Source: Gnetum montanum (lineage: Eukaryota > Streptophyta > Gnetopsida > Gnetales > Gnetaceae). Taken from it: a stretch of DNA of 64,000 nt. The number at the start of each line of letters is the position of its first letter. Position 1 is the first letter of the stretch. Of the stretch, positions 54,637-64,000 are shown piece by piece. The notes below the pieces were generated by a model. It was given only the letters and a program-made list of their open reading frames with translations, was not told where the DNA came from and did no database searches. The translations under genes were made by a program, and so were the position numbers. The DNA lies in contig MNCI01004661.1 in the NCBI GenBank assembly GCA_015680685.1, positions 1,337,441 to 1,401,440 of the forward strand. Reading direction: 5' to 3'.

Positions 54637-56662
54637 TTATATTGCTACCATCAATTCTATAAAGATGCCTAATTTATTTAGGCTTAACACTAATGTTTTA
54701 CAAATTCTAAAATCATATGCTTTTCCAAAGTTAGCAAAACAAATAAATCATTTTCTATGAGGCTTTTTTTTTGCAAATTTTATATTATATATAAGTGTAA
54801 CTAAGTAGTTAATGGTGAAGTGGTTATTCCTAACATATTACTTTGTGTTCTCTTTTGCCTAAATGCTAAATCTTTTTTTAAGAATAGTATCTAACAACTT
54901 AATAAAGATATTACTCGCAACTATCATGTAATAGTTCTTAAAACTATTTCTATCTCATATTTTATAAATAAATATTGCCTTACTAACTTTAAATCGATGG
55001 TACAAGCCATTATCCATAATTTTGTTTGGTTGATAACAAATTTCTCTATGAATAAAAGTCCTTACCCATTTAAGTAATTCAACATACAAACAATTAGAAT
55101 CAATAGGTTTTCTAATAGCCAATTTATTAATGCCTTTTGTTACTTAATTTAGAGTAAAGATAATGGATACATGATAAAAACAAAAACAACAATTATAAAG
55201 TTCTCTTAAAAATAAAATATCATGAAAAGCATACATTTTATGAAAAGATAAAGTGAGCAATGAAGAAACTTTGCCCTAATGTAGTTCCCAAAACTTTTGG
55301 GCTTCTTTCTAATCATGTATGTAAAATGATTCTATTGTTTTTTGATAAATATCCTCTTCTTTTTCCCAATTACACATTTATACTACTTAATTCGATTTTG
55401 TCTTTATTCCCTATCAGCTATTTAAATATCCCTTGTAACATGTACGCATTCATTATCAAACCAATTTTTTGAGCATTATTCTTATGATCATTGGTAACTT
55501 GTTTAATTGCATCTAATAAAATTTTCTTAAACTGCTTTAACTTCTTAAAATGTCCTTCAAAATCCATTGATTTTGTACCATCTCTTTATATTTTTCTTTG
55601 ATCTCTTTTATTATTCTTATTAGATACACTTTCTTTTTCTTCTTCTTTTCTACCTCACCAAATACACTCATTTGGAAGAGAAATCACAAATGATGATGAA
55701 ATGATTCTGCTAGCTTGTTTTCCACTTTAAACTTTGTGATATATTGAATATTTTCAATAGAAGAAAAAGCAAATCAATACAAGATTTATCTTAAGGTCCT
55801 GAATGTTGCAAAATGTGAAAACCTTATTAGACCATTGTAGATTAGTGGACCTAGTGCCTTTGTCTATTCTAAAATATGTTCTATCCTTCTATTAATATTT
55901 TTTTCTTCAAAGCGTTGCATCCAAGAATAATTTGGATTAATTTACACTATACCATTTTCACTTCACTACTGAATAATTTATATTTGTTATGACTCTACTC
56001 CAGCATTAAAATTTTGAAAAACAAAAGAAACCCCTTCTATTCTAAATTCTACAATATCTATTTGTAAATGCTAAAAAGATAGTCTCTAAACACACTTGCA
56101 TTATTGTAGAGTATAGCTTCTTTGAGAGAAAAATAACAAAAAGAAAAAAGTGCAATAATGTTGGTAATGGATTTTTAACCAAATATATTTCTTATATTCA
56201 TCTATCTTATTTAACTACAAAAACTCCAAAGATTTCCTAACTAAGGAAGTAATACCTTTGGAGGATCTTCCTCTTCTATCTTAATTTTGGAGTAGAAAAA
56301 TCTCTTAAGCCCTTATCCTCCCACATTTATACCAAAATCAAAAATATCAAAATAGTCAAAGAAACCAATAATATTCAAGGGGAAAATTTTATTTGCAATA
56401 TTATCATTAATATTAATAAATTCATAGCATAATAAGCCTATATGTTTCATTAGAATAATGTGCAATGTTACTAAATTCTATAGGGAATCCTTCAAGAAAA
56501 TCATTTGTTTCTATATCATTTTATGAACTATCAAATGATTAATTTGAATCCCTTGCTTAATAGATTTTTAGAAGGTATGTATTTGTGTAAATTTTGGGTC
56601 ATTTATCTCAACCTTTAAGCTTTTTGAATCATGTAAATTTGGTCTAGAAATATGAAGATTTG
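54637..56662 (-). pseudogene. L1-like LINE, piece 1 (endonuclease remnant and RT N-terminal part)
   Basis: On the minus strand, RT fingers are readable between about 55130 and 54640: a V-A-S-N-I-F-I-K-L-L-D-T-I-L-K-K-R block near 54880-54950 (the L1 I-x-L-x-N-x-x-x-K-L-x-x-x-I-L-x-x-R-L motif), then L-N-K-L-G-I-F-I-E-L-M-V-A-I up to the J1 insertion. To the right, a weak endonuclease-like region (about 55600-56300) has T-R-S-T-N-L-Q-W-S-N, which resembles the T-W-S-N motif. A Lys-rich stretch separates them. Many stops. The right limit is the LTR of H; the LINE 5' end is not seen. Confidence 0.65.
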
Positions 56663-57601
56663 TGATGAAGCATCATTTTCTAAAATTTATCAGTCACATA
56701 CAACCTCACATATGCTACGTCACATCTGCATCAATGCATCCCCATTGAGGCATATTAATTAGTTGCTACATCACATCTGCTATGTCATAGCTATGTCAAT
56801 GGAGCTTGAGATGCATCAATGCATATGCATTAAGGCAATCTCTATATTTGCCTATATAAATACACACATCTTCCATGTATTTAATACCATTTGGTCGGTA
56901 GGTAACTAGACTTTGTTAGTCTTATTTTTTAATTCTTGTAATAGTTAGTGATTGTCCACAATGTGGATTTGATTTGATGATATGATGTCTTATTCAAGTG
57001 GTATTCTACCTCGACACAATCTAAGAATGACAATAAGATCAAGATTGATTCCTATTCATTGCAGCAATTTGAGTTGGAATATAATTTACTTTTAATGCAA
57101 TTTATTTCCATGCAATTAGCTCAATATTTATATTTTCATGCATGAATATTTACCAAAATAATTGCTACCAGTTTGACGCGTAATGTGTAACTTTTTGGTA
57201 ACCCAATAGTGATATTGCCTGATATGCCTAATAGTGTGTCACTTGGTAATCCTAGCAATGGTTACACCAATTCATGACATGTACAATAAGCAAGAAATGA
57301 ACACACATAATCTTTGGACTAGTTTAGGATTTAATTTCATTATTAATTAGATTAAATAATTAATTCCTATGTTATTAATTAGTTTAGTTCAAGCCCCCAA
57401 TAATATCATAATCATATGCCTTACTTTATAGTAAACCATACATGCTAGAACTATTGCTAGTTCATGCTGGAAGATGATAACCAATAATAAATGCTTAAAA
57501 ATGCAAATACCATACTAGTCACATGCATGAAATTCGAACAGATTGTGCATGAACTCTTGTGATTTGTATGGTTGGGCATATGGAAATCTCGCCTCTTATC
57601 A
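56663..57601 (+). repeat. Element H 5' LTR (939 bp)
   Basis: TGATGAAGCATC (same start word as the C LTR) to CTCTTATCA, followed by a PBS after one base. A TATA-like CTATATAAATACAC lies at about 56861-56874, and CAATAAGATC is a possible poly(A) word. AT-rich and CpG-poor. Confidence 0.78.
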
Positions 57602-57602
57602 T

Positions 57603-57620
57603 TAGCACCATTGCTAGAGA
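57603..57620 (+). other. Element H primer binding site (decayed tRNA-Asp type)
   Basis: TAGCACCATTGCTAGAGA matches the tRNA-Asp complement after allowing for G-to-A and C-to-T changes. Confidence 0.68.
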
Positions 57621-57733
57621 TGGTGCTAGTAATCTAAATTAGTTATACTATAAATGATCATTGTAAAAATTATTAATGATTCATCTTTTAGAAAAGATTA
57701 ATATTTTAAGTCACACACCTTATTAATTGAAAC

Positions 57734-59290
57734 ATGTCTTCTGAAAATAGGGTCAATAGTCCATCACATGATGAGAATGCTAGTAGGAGTAATGATAGAA
57801 TTTATACCGAAGAGAATTGGGTGAGCCAGTAAGCAAGGGTCTAATATGCTTATTTTGACCCTTACTACATTTAAAGACCATCTTTAGCTATTGTGGATAA
57901 TCTTAAAGCAAAAGGAACAAGTCCTAGATCAAGGAGGGCCTCGAAGGTTAAGACCTTAAGCAAATTTAGAGGAGACAATTTAAGAGACCATAGGGGAGGA
58001 TATATTAGCCATGCTGGTTCTCCCAATTTATCATCTTTCTCTTCATCTTCATCATATCATTTTGATAAAGATGAATGTAGGTATGAAGATAGAGCTCTAC
58101 TAAGAAATCAAGATGGAGATAGAAATAGAGATCAAACATTGAATATAAGGCTTCAAAGGGAGCACAAATGAGGCTATCATAATTAGGAAAATTGAGGTAG
58201 AGATTATGACCACAATATGTTTGACAATGATGGATCCTTGTTGGCTACTAGAAGCATGATACATATCAATGAGGTTGTAAGAATACCTCATAGGCATCAA
58301 AGGGAAAGCCGCTCAACTGAGTTGATATTAATAGCATTTCTAAATTTAATGAAGGTTACAATTCTAATCCACAACATTATTTATGAGCCTTCCATGATGC
58401 TTGTGCCTTGAAGAATATTAAAATTAAGTGGAAAAAGCTTAAGTTGTTCCCTAGGACACTAATAAGAGAAGTCGAAACATGGTACAAATCATTGAAACTA
58501 GATTCAATCCACCGGTGGTCTACAATGCTCAAGCTCTTCAATGAAAAGTACTAAACCTACTATGGAGTATCCAATGTGAGAAATCAAATTCAAGGATAGA
58601 AGCAAGAGAACCATGAACCCCTTTTTGAAGCCTTAGGTAGATACTATTCTCTACTACATAAATGTTGAGGTCATGAACCTTTTCAAAAAGAGAAGCTTCA
58701 TCACATCATAAATGAACTCTGTAAAAAAATGAGGAATACCCTTGGGATCTATTCCTAAAGAAGATTATTAGAACTAAGAGCCCATTGGATATAAAAACTA
58801 ATTAAACATGTGGCATAAGAAGAAGAAGAATTGTGTAAAAGGAAGAACATAAAGGAGTATAACTTGGACTCAACCCTTTGTAATAAAGAGACCAATATTT
58901 GTGATCAAGAAGAGGCATCTCTTGATGAGGTGCTTTCAAATATAATATTACCAATAGAAAATTCCATCACTGAGATTGTGATATAGATAGATAATATGTT
59001 AGATTTGATGGATGAAAAAATTGCAATGACCTTGAAAGTCAAGAAAGGATAGAATAGAAAAGAATAAGAGAAAGAGATAAAAAGAAGAAAAAGAATAAGA
59101 AAATAGACAAGGATATTTATTGGTAAAAAGAAAAGTCCATAGCAGTAAAATATATTATAGACTCAAATTCAGAGGAGGAGGATGGCTGTGACATCTATTA
59201 ATATAAATATTCAATGAGTTACTGCTTAATCATGTTACATCTACAAGAGTCTAGGGCTTACGCTTTCAACTAAAAGTTTTGTAAAAGCAA
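57734..59290 (+). pseudogene. Element H gag, degenerate
   Basis: ATG 57734 begins M-S-S-E-N-R-V-N, with a stop about 32 codons in. It has a Ser-rich charged block (57893-58171), the Retrotrans_gag core (about 58420-58560; L-F-P-R-T-L, T-W-Y-K-S-L, H-R-W-S), a Glu/Lys-rich helix (58790-59100) and a zinc-knuckle remnant G-C-D-I-Y (about 59180) in which the second Cys and the His are lost. The order matches E and G. Confidence 0.72.
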
Positions 59291-60147
59291 ATTCCTAGAA
59301 GATTGCCCTATTCATAAGACAATTATAGATAGTCCTACAACCAATAGTACTATCTGTAGCGACAGAAAATGTCGGCAGCTGGAAATACCGACCAATATTC
59401 CGGCGTACACAGTTTTAGCCACGGATCCGCGCGAGGGCTATGCTGGAAAAACGAATCCGCGGTGCCCTGAACGGTCTTGTCGATCAGACAGGGACTTACG
59501 GGTCAGTAAAACAATGTAAAGCGCGTAAAAGATAGCGGTCTGATTTCGCGGGGGCATAAAACAAAGGAAAAAACGATGCGATCGGATTGCGACAGCGATA
59601 ATGCTAAGTACGATAATAGGAGGCTGGCAAAAGAAAAACACGTAGCTTCAAGATCTACACTTTGACTCACAGATGTATATCAACTGTATGAGAAATTACA
59701 CTGGGGAATCCCCGATTACAGCGTGTGAAACAAGCACAAAACAACAAGCAAAACGGTCTGAACAGAAATTCGATCTACCTTGTGGGCTAAGCTTAGATAC
59801 ACGGCAGGCCAAGCTCCAACCTCTACCAATCAACTGTGTCTGATCGATAAATTCTTTTCAGCAGAAAGATTCTTCCTGTCACCGATGCTCAAATCTGCGC
59901 TCTGCTTCGGCTGTAAAGTGATGATGTCCACAATTGCCAAAGCGCTGGTTTCTGTATTTCTGCTCCAAAGTGCTAAGTGCTCTGGTGCTCAGAAGTATGC
60001 TAACCTGAATTTTTGCCAACCCCGGTATTTCTGTCAATTGAGGCATTTATAGGTCGCGACGCTTCCTGGAAAAGGCATAACCCTGATGACGTAGGTCCCG
60101 GATATTGCGGGCTCTGCTGGCATGATCTTTTAAGTCAGGCTGTGACT

Positions 60148-60179
60148 ACGCACAACACGCTTGTTTGCGTGTTGTGCGT
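60148..60179. repeat. Perfect 13-bp inverted repeat with 6-base loop
   Basis: ACGCACAACACGC (60148-60160), loop TTGTTT, GCGTGTTGTGCGT (60167-60179). It would form a strong stem in RNA or single-stranded DNA. It lies just left of the hairpin array. Confidence 0.92.
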
Positions 60180-60294
60180 GTAAGAAATGGACATATGCTA
60201 AGCGTGCTTTAATTGTTTTCAGGGTGTATCACTCATCCGCGTTGCGTTGCGTGTATGAGCGTACTGATGTAGAAATAATGAGTTCAAGATCGTT

Positions 60295-60817
60295 TTACGC
60301 TCGCCACGCAGCTGTGCGTGGCAAAGCGTAACTGTAACGTACGCTCACTACGCAACCGTGCGTGGTGAAGCGTAAACCAAGTTTTAACTTACGTTCGTCA
60401 CACAACTGCGCGTGATAGAGCGTAAACAATGCACAACTTACGCTTACCACGCAGCGGCGCGTGGTGGAGCGTAAGGAGCGTACAACTTTGAATCATGACC
60501 CACGCACTGGTACGCACCACTGCGTAACGAGCGTAAAGGCCACTTATGTTATGCGCCGCAAGAAAAGTGCCAAGTCGTCGTACCTTTCTGGATTTTACCT
60601 TTAAACTGCTTTGGAGCTTATTACGCTCATCACGCCGCCGTGCGTGATAGAGCGTAAACTTGTCCTTGAATAAATTCGCCGTTGGCTGTCTCGGAGCTTA
60701 TTACGCTCATCACACTGCCGTGCATGATAGAGCGTAAACTCGTCCTTAGCCAAATTCGTCATTAGCTGTCTTGGAGCCTATTACGCTCATCACGCTGCCG
60801 TGCGTGATAGAGCGTAG
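60295..60817. repeat. Array of seven 37-bp hairpin units
   Basis: Units lie at about 60295-60331, 60339-60374, 60389-60425, 60438-60474, 60621-60657, 60701-60737 and 60781-60817. Each has the form TTACGCTC, a CACGC-type inner arm, a short GC loop, GTGCGTG, then AGAGCGTAA, so left and right arms pair over about 15 bases. The last three are embedded in 80-bp tandem repeats (60611, 60691, 60771). A decayed eighth unit may lie at 60500-60537. Confidence 0.88.
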
Positions 60818-60904
60818 ACTCGTCCTTAGCCGAATTCGTGGCGCGTTCTTGCTCAAATTACGAATCTTCGCCTGAGGTCGACCCGTAATTTTCACGGTGT
60901 TTCA

Positions 60905-60918
60905 ATGGCCCCTCTTTG
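60905..60918 (-). other. Element I polypurine tract
   Basis: On the minus strand CAAAGAGGGGCCAT directly precedes the TGAAAC start of the 3' LTR, the expected place and composition for plus-strand priming. Confidence 0.82.
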
Positions 60919-61822
60919 TTGACGGTTAGAGGGCTTACCCGAAAAACGCCGACAAAGAATGCGAAGCACCGGATTGGTAGAAGCAAGAACAACGTGCATC
61001 CATGACTACTCAGGTGTCTGCTCTATTTACGTAAAAGGAAGATTGACGAGTATGAGAGGTAGAAGGGTGTAAATGAAAACAGGTTCGGGGAAGATGCAAA
61101 CGGTGTTTTTATTTATGTTAACAGGAATGCTTTTAGACGGGTGTTGCGCATCAATCTGAGATATCTCTGTTACAATTGTAGCAGGAATGCGTACAGAAGG
61201 AGCATTACGCACCACTTTCTGCGATGTCTCTGCTAGCGTGGGTGCGGAAAACGAAGATTTGCGTATGTGAATGCGGCGTATGGGAATTGGGTGGTGGGGA
61301 AGAAGGAAACCAGGATCAAGGGTAGACGCGGTCGGGAAGAAATGTGCAAAGCTGAGTGGGTGGGCAAACCTGAGCAGCCATTTCAGCACGTTGTCGTACT
61401 TCGCCGCTCAGATGGACGCACCTTTGAATGACATCTTCCAAGTTAAGCAGCCTGCAACCACAAAAGGAAACAGAGGACGCCATTGCTTATGGACAAAAGA
61501 CGGGGTCCTTGGAGTCCATACTATCTAAAGTTAGCTGGAGCTGATGTACTGGAACTGCTGAGCCAGAGCACTTGGGCGGAGTCGCCAATCCTGATGATTC
61601 GGCACTGCATACCTTCGCCAAATGGCATCAGATACGGTGCAGCTCATTGGTTGCACCGGGAGCCGGCCAGATGTATTTGGGAAGCCGACGTCCGATAGCG
61701 AGGATTGGCGGAGACTCCTGGGGCCATGACCAATGAGGATGTCGTTGGGGCTTCCGCTAACGAGGCTAAACTCCCAGAGCTGCTTCCGCCACGGTGGACG
61801 TGATGGCGGCATCTCCGAGGGA
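60919..61822 (-). other. Element I 3' region, unknown
   Basis: Two open frames on the minus strand (61027-61389, 120 codons; 61531-61812, 93 codons) have no domain I recognise. The first is rich in Pro, Ser, Ile and His and could be chance. They sit where Tat-type elements have long non-coding or ORF-bearing 3' regions. I see no strong case for a protein. Confidence 0.45.
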
Positions 61823-62500
61823 TCAGTAAGATGCCTCTGTGCCTGTCCGAGGAATCAGTAAGATGCCGGAGGGTGGGGACGCCGGAACTGTCTCAGCGTC
61901 CCACCCAGTCGGCCGTGCAGGTGTATCAGAGATGATCACGCTCGCTTGATGTGCCTGAGTCCCAGTTTTGAGTCCTGGTGGACTACTGTTACTGATTTTA
62001 AGTCTCAGCGGACCATGGTCCCAGTTTAAAGTCCGGGCAGACCGAGGAGTGCTAGTTTTACGTCGTAGCGGACGGTGGTCAGGCTGGTTTATGGTATCAG
62101 CAGACCGTGCTGTGGATGTCAGTTTTATGTCATGACCCAGGGACAAAGCTGTGCTAGTTTTACGTCTCAGCAGACGGCTACTTACCTGTGCCAGTTTAGC
62201 GTCGTGGCGGACGCGTGCAAAAGATGCCAGTTTTTCGTCTTGGCGGACCTGTACAACTTTGCCAGTTTTACGTCGTAGCAGACGGTTACCATGTACCAGT
62301 TTAGCGTCGTGGCGGACGGGTGCAAAGTATGCCAGTTTTACGTCGTAGCAGACGTGTAGTGCCAGTTTTACGTCATAGCAGACGAGTGATGCCAGTTTAA
62401 CGTCGTAGTGGACGAGTAATGCCAGTTTAACGTCGTAGCGGACGAGTAATGCCAGTTTAACGTCGTAGCGGACGATAACCGTCATACCTGCTGTCGACAC
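61823..62500 (-). repeat. Element I 3' tandem repeat, 30-bp basic unit, readable as a 10-residue repeat
   Basis: About 15 or more copies of a unit with core GCCAGTTTTACGTCGTAGC and GGACG on the plus strand, spaced 30 to 50 bases apart. The units at 62340-62474 are the most uniform, with a 30-bp period; those to the left are diverged. On the minus strand the array reads through as a 225-codon frame repeating V-R-Y-D-V-K-L-A-L-L. Tandem repeats in this position are known for Tat-group elements. Translation is not shown. Confidence 0.85.
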
Positions 62501-62511
62501 CTTCGTTGCTG

Positions 62512-62706
62512 CTAGATGAAGTACCGCTTTAGATACACATGATTCACAGGATTTGCGAACTCGTTGCCGCTGACGTCTGCCAATTTGAACGCCCCGTTGC
62601 TGTATGCGTCGGTTACCAAGAAAGGGCCTTCCCAGTTTGCAGAGAACTTGCCTACTGGTTCACGCACAGCCTTGAGAACCAGGTCTCCTTGTTTGATCGG
62701 ACGCTG
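62512..62706 (-). pseudogene. Element I integrase C-terminal domain, beyond an in-frame TAG
   Basis: Directly after TAG (62707-62709) the same frame continues about 65 codons with K-Q-G-D-L-V-L-K, W-E-G-P-F-L-V and N-H-V-Y-L-K-R-Y and then a TAG at 62512-62514. These are the typical Ty3/gypsy integrase C-terminal motifs and stop point. So the TAG at 62707 is premature, and the full pol ends at 62512. Confidence 0.85.
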
Positions 62707-64000
62707 CTAAAGATTATGATGATGCTTTTGTCTCTGTTTATCCTGATATTTCTCAATTGCCTCAAGAGCCTGTATCCGCTTCTCTTCCAATGACTCCAAG
62801 TCCATTATTCGAGCCTCGGTGTGTTGAGCCTCATTTATAATGGTGGAGAGGACCATTCTCAGAGAAGGAATTTGCAACTCGAGAGGTAGCACCGCCTCAG
62901 ATCCGTAAACTAGGCTATAGGGCGTACTTCCTGTAGCTGTTCTACAGGTAGTACGATATGCCCATAGCACGTAGAGGATCTGCTCATGCCACCGCCTTTT
63001 GTTGCCGTCGAGCATTTTCTTGAGTAAATTGATTATTATCTTGTTCGATGCTTCAGCTTGACCATTTGCCTGCGGGTAATAAGGGGAGGAAAAGGACTGC
63101 CTGATGCCTAGGTTGTCACAGAAGGATTTGGTATCCACGCTACTAAACTGTGGCCCATTGTCGGTCACAATAGTCATTGGGAGACCAAATCGGGTTACAA
63201 TGTTATCCAAGATGAAATGGCAAACCTGTTGGGATGTAATTTTCCGCAGGGGGACAGCTTCTACCCACTTCGTGAAGTACTCGGTGGCGGTAATGATGAA
63301 GCTATGTCCTGCGGAAGATTTTGGCGTGATGGGTCCTATAATGTCAAGTCCCCATCGTTGGAATGGCCATGTTATCTGTGTGGTGTGCAACTCTGTGGGT
63401 GACACGTGGATGAGGTTGGCGTGACGTTGACACGTGTCACAGGTCTTAACCTTTGTCAAACAATCTCTTTCCATGCGTGGCCAGTAGTACCCTAAGCGAC
63501 GGATTTTTAGGGCCATAGCCCGTGGTGCTACGTGGCCGCCGCACAGTCCCTCGTGAACCTCGCTAACGATGTGTTGTGCTTGGTCTGCGTTAACGCAGGT
63601 GAGCAATACGCCATCAAAGGAGCGTCTGCAGAGAGTGCTGTCTCCGATGATGACGTAGTGCCTAGCGCGTTTACGGGTTGCGTCTTTTTGCGCGCGCGTT
63701 AAAGCAGCTGGTAACTCACCCTGTAAAAGATAAGATTTGATATGATCGTACCATTCAGGCGTGCTTTCCTCGGTGAGAGAGGAGATTTGCGCCGTCTGAA
63801 TGATAGGGTCTGCGCAGTCTGTAATCAATGTGGGGCAGGTGTTAAGCAAGTGCGACGGCACGTGTAAAGCCAGAGTGGCCAGTGCGTCGGCCAGCGTGTT
63901 GTCAGTCCGTGGGACGTGCTGGGCGTCGAAGGTCATAAATCGCCTCAGAAGATCTTTAGCCTGATTACAATAGGGCTGCAAGTGTACCGCTTTGCAGGCG
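62707..64000 (-). CDS. Element I pol: RNase H tail and integrase, partial at right edge
   Basis: The frame is open from the window edge to TAG 62707. Counting from 63981 (the codon before Q-P-Y-C): an RNase H tail at residues 1-36 (Q-H-V-P-R-T-D-N and A-D-A-L-A); an integrase zinc finger with H143, H150, C181 and C184; the catalytic core with D213 (L-D-I-I-G-P), D274 (T-D-N-G-P-Q-F) and E310 (N-G-Q-A-E), giving the D-60-D-35-E spacing of this family; then a charged helical region. Integrase joins cDNA to the genome. All catalytic residues are present; only the premature TAG, which cuts off the C-terminal domain, argues against function. Confidence 0.9.
   Translation of the reverse strand, partial: ACKAVHLQPYCNQAKDLLRRFMTFDAQHVPRTDNTLADALATLALHVPSHLLNTCPTLITDCADPIIQTAQISSLTEESTPEWYDHIKSYLLQGELPAALTRAQKDATRKRARHYVIIGDSTLCRRSFDGVLLTCVNADQAQHIVSEVHEGLCGGHVAPRAMALKIRRLGYYWPRMERDCLTKVKTCDTCQRHANLIHVSPTELHTTQITWPFQRWGLDIIGPITPKSSAGHSFIITATEYFTKWVEAVPLRKITSQQVCHFILDNIVTRFGLPMTIVTDNGPQFSSVDTKSFCDNLGIRQSFSSPYYPQANGQAEASNKIIINLLKKMLDGNKRRWHEQILYVLWAYRTTCRTATGSTPYSLVYGSEAVLPLELQIPSLRMVLSTIINEAQHTEARIMDLESLEEKRIQALEAIEKYQDKQRQKHHHNL

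Larger units (their letters stand above)
56663..59354 (+). mobile_element. Element H: Athila-like element, 5' part, cut by element I
   Basis: LTR, PBS and gag are in the same order and of the same type as in C, E and G. The element ends abruptly at 59354, where the LTR of element I begins; the rest presumably lies right of the window. The left flank is decayed LINE sequence. Confidence 0.75.
59355..60904 (-). repeat. Element I 3' LTR (1550 bp) with hairpin array
   Basis: On the minus strand it runs TGAAACACC to GCTACA; the plus-strand ends are TGTAGC and GTGTTTCA. A PPT lies directly at its inner end. The flank on the left is CTATC (59350-59354); the partner is outside. It carries seven CpG-rich hairpin units (60295-60817) and a perfect 13-bp inverted repeat (60148-60179). 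Confidence 0.85.
59355..64000 (-). mobile_element. Element I: young Tat-like Ty3/gypsy element, 3' half
   Basis: Minus-strand order: RNase H end, integrase, a long 3' region with tandem repeats, PPT, 3' LTR. The 5' half is right of the window. The RNase H tail of the Q-H-V-P-R-T-D-N-T-L-A-D-A-L-A kind just before integrase fits the Tat/Ogre group, which carries an extra archaeal-type RNase H. Integrase is open apart from one TAG, and CpG is far more frequent than elsewhere in the window, both signs of a recent insertion. Confidence 0.83.

Noticed and set aside
59780-60052. 90-codon frame inside the element I LTR
   Set aside because: No motif, lies within an LTR, and has no upstream or downstream support; open by chance in GC-richer DNA.
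60295-60817. Possible CRISPR array from regular palindromic repeats
   Set aside because: Units are hairpins in an LTR with near-identical flanks in the 80-bp blocks, no unique equal-length spacers and no cas genes; the setting is a plant genome.
63104-63424. Plus-strand 106-codon frame opposite integrase
   Set aside because: Antisense shadow of a strongly supported integrase with all catalytic residues.

Overview
The window looks like intergenic DNA of a large-genome seed plant, with a gymnosperm as my best guess from the mix of old Athila-like, Tat-like and chromovirus LTR retrotransposons plus an L1-type LINE. That assignment is inference. I found no host protein gene, rRNA or convincing tRNA. 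Almost everything is retroelement, mostly decayed: in-frame stops are frequent and many CpG sites have become TpG/CpA. The exception is the CpG-rich element at the right edge.

Layout. (A) 1-4598, minus strand: non-autonomous Athila-like element with gag and protease but no RT or integrase, cut by the window edge. (Gap) 4599-7060: a tRNA-like pol III box pair, small tandem repeats and AT-rich DNA. (D) ~7060-12972, minus: Ty3/gypsy chromovirus with gag, PR, RT, RNase H, integrase and chromodomain, with a 5' LTR but no recognisable 3' LTR. (F) ~13020-28706, plus: a non-coding LARD-like element with chromovirus-type LTRs and PBS, split by complex C (17833-27130), a head-to-head pair of gag-only elements. 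(LINE) an L1-like element on the minus strand in three pieces (about 29.8-30.2, 52.3-52.9 and 54.6-56.66 kb). It is split by Athila-like element G (30218-52330) and by a solo LTR (52931-54630) that itself holds another solo LTR (53527-54390). G has gag, PR, RT, RNase H, integrase and an extra 3' ORF, and is split by complex E (35280-44536), a second gag-PR-only element with an inverted extra LTR on its left. (H) 56663-59354, plus: LTR and gag of another Athila-like element, cut by (I) 59355-64000, minus: the 3' LTR, 3' region and integrase/RNase H end of a young Tat-like element.

How the parts relate. A, C, E, G, H and the solo LTRs share TGATG...CATCA LTR ends and, where internal sequence survives, a tRNA-Asp-type PBS, a gag of the same plan and an unusual zinc-knuckle variant. 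G is the only one seen with pol, so it is the type of element that could have supplied functions in trans to A, C and E. The nesting order is recoverable: the LINE is oldest, then G and the outer solo LTR, then E and the inner solo LTR.

Most unusual points: two composite insertions (E and C) whose outer ends are the same LTR end on both sides, E with a perfect 5-bp target duplication; a seven-unit hairpin array in the LTR of I; repeated internal polypurine-tract-like motifs; and GATATC palindrome clusters in the A/E LTRs. I could not run alignments, so identities are judged by eye and boundaries marked approximate are approximate.
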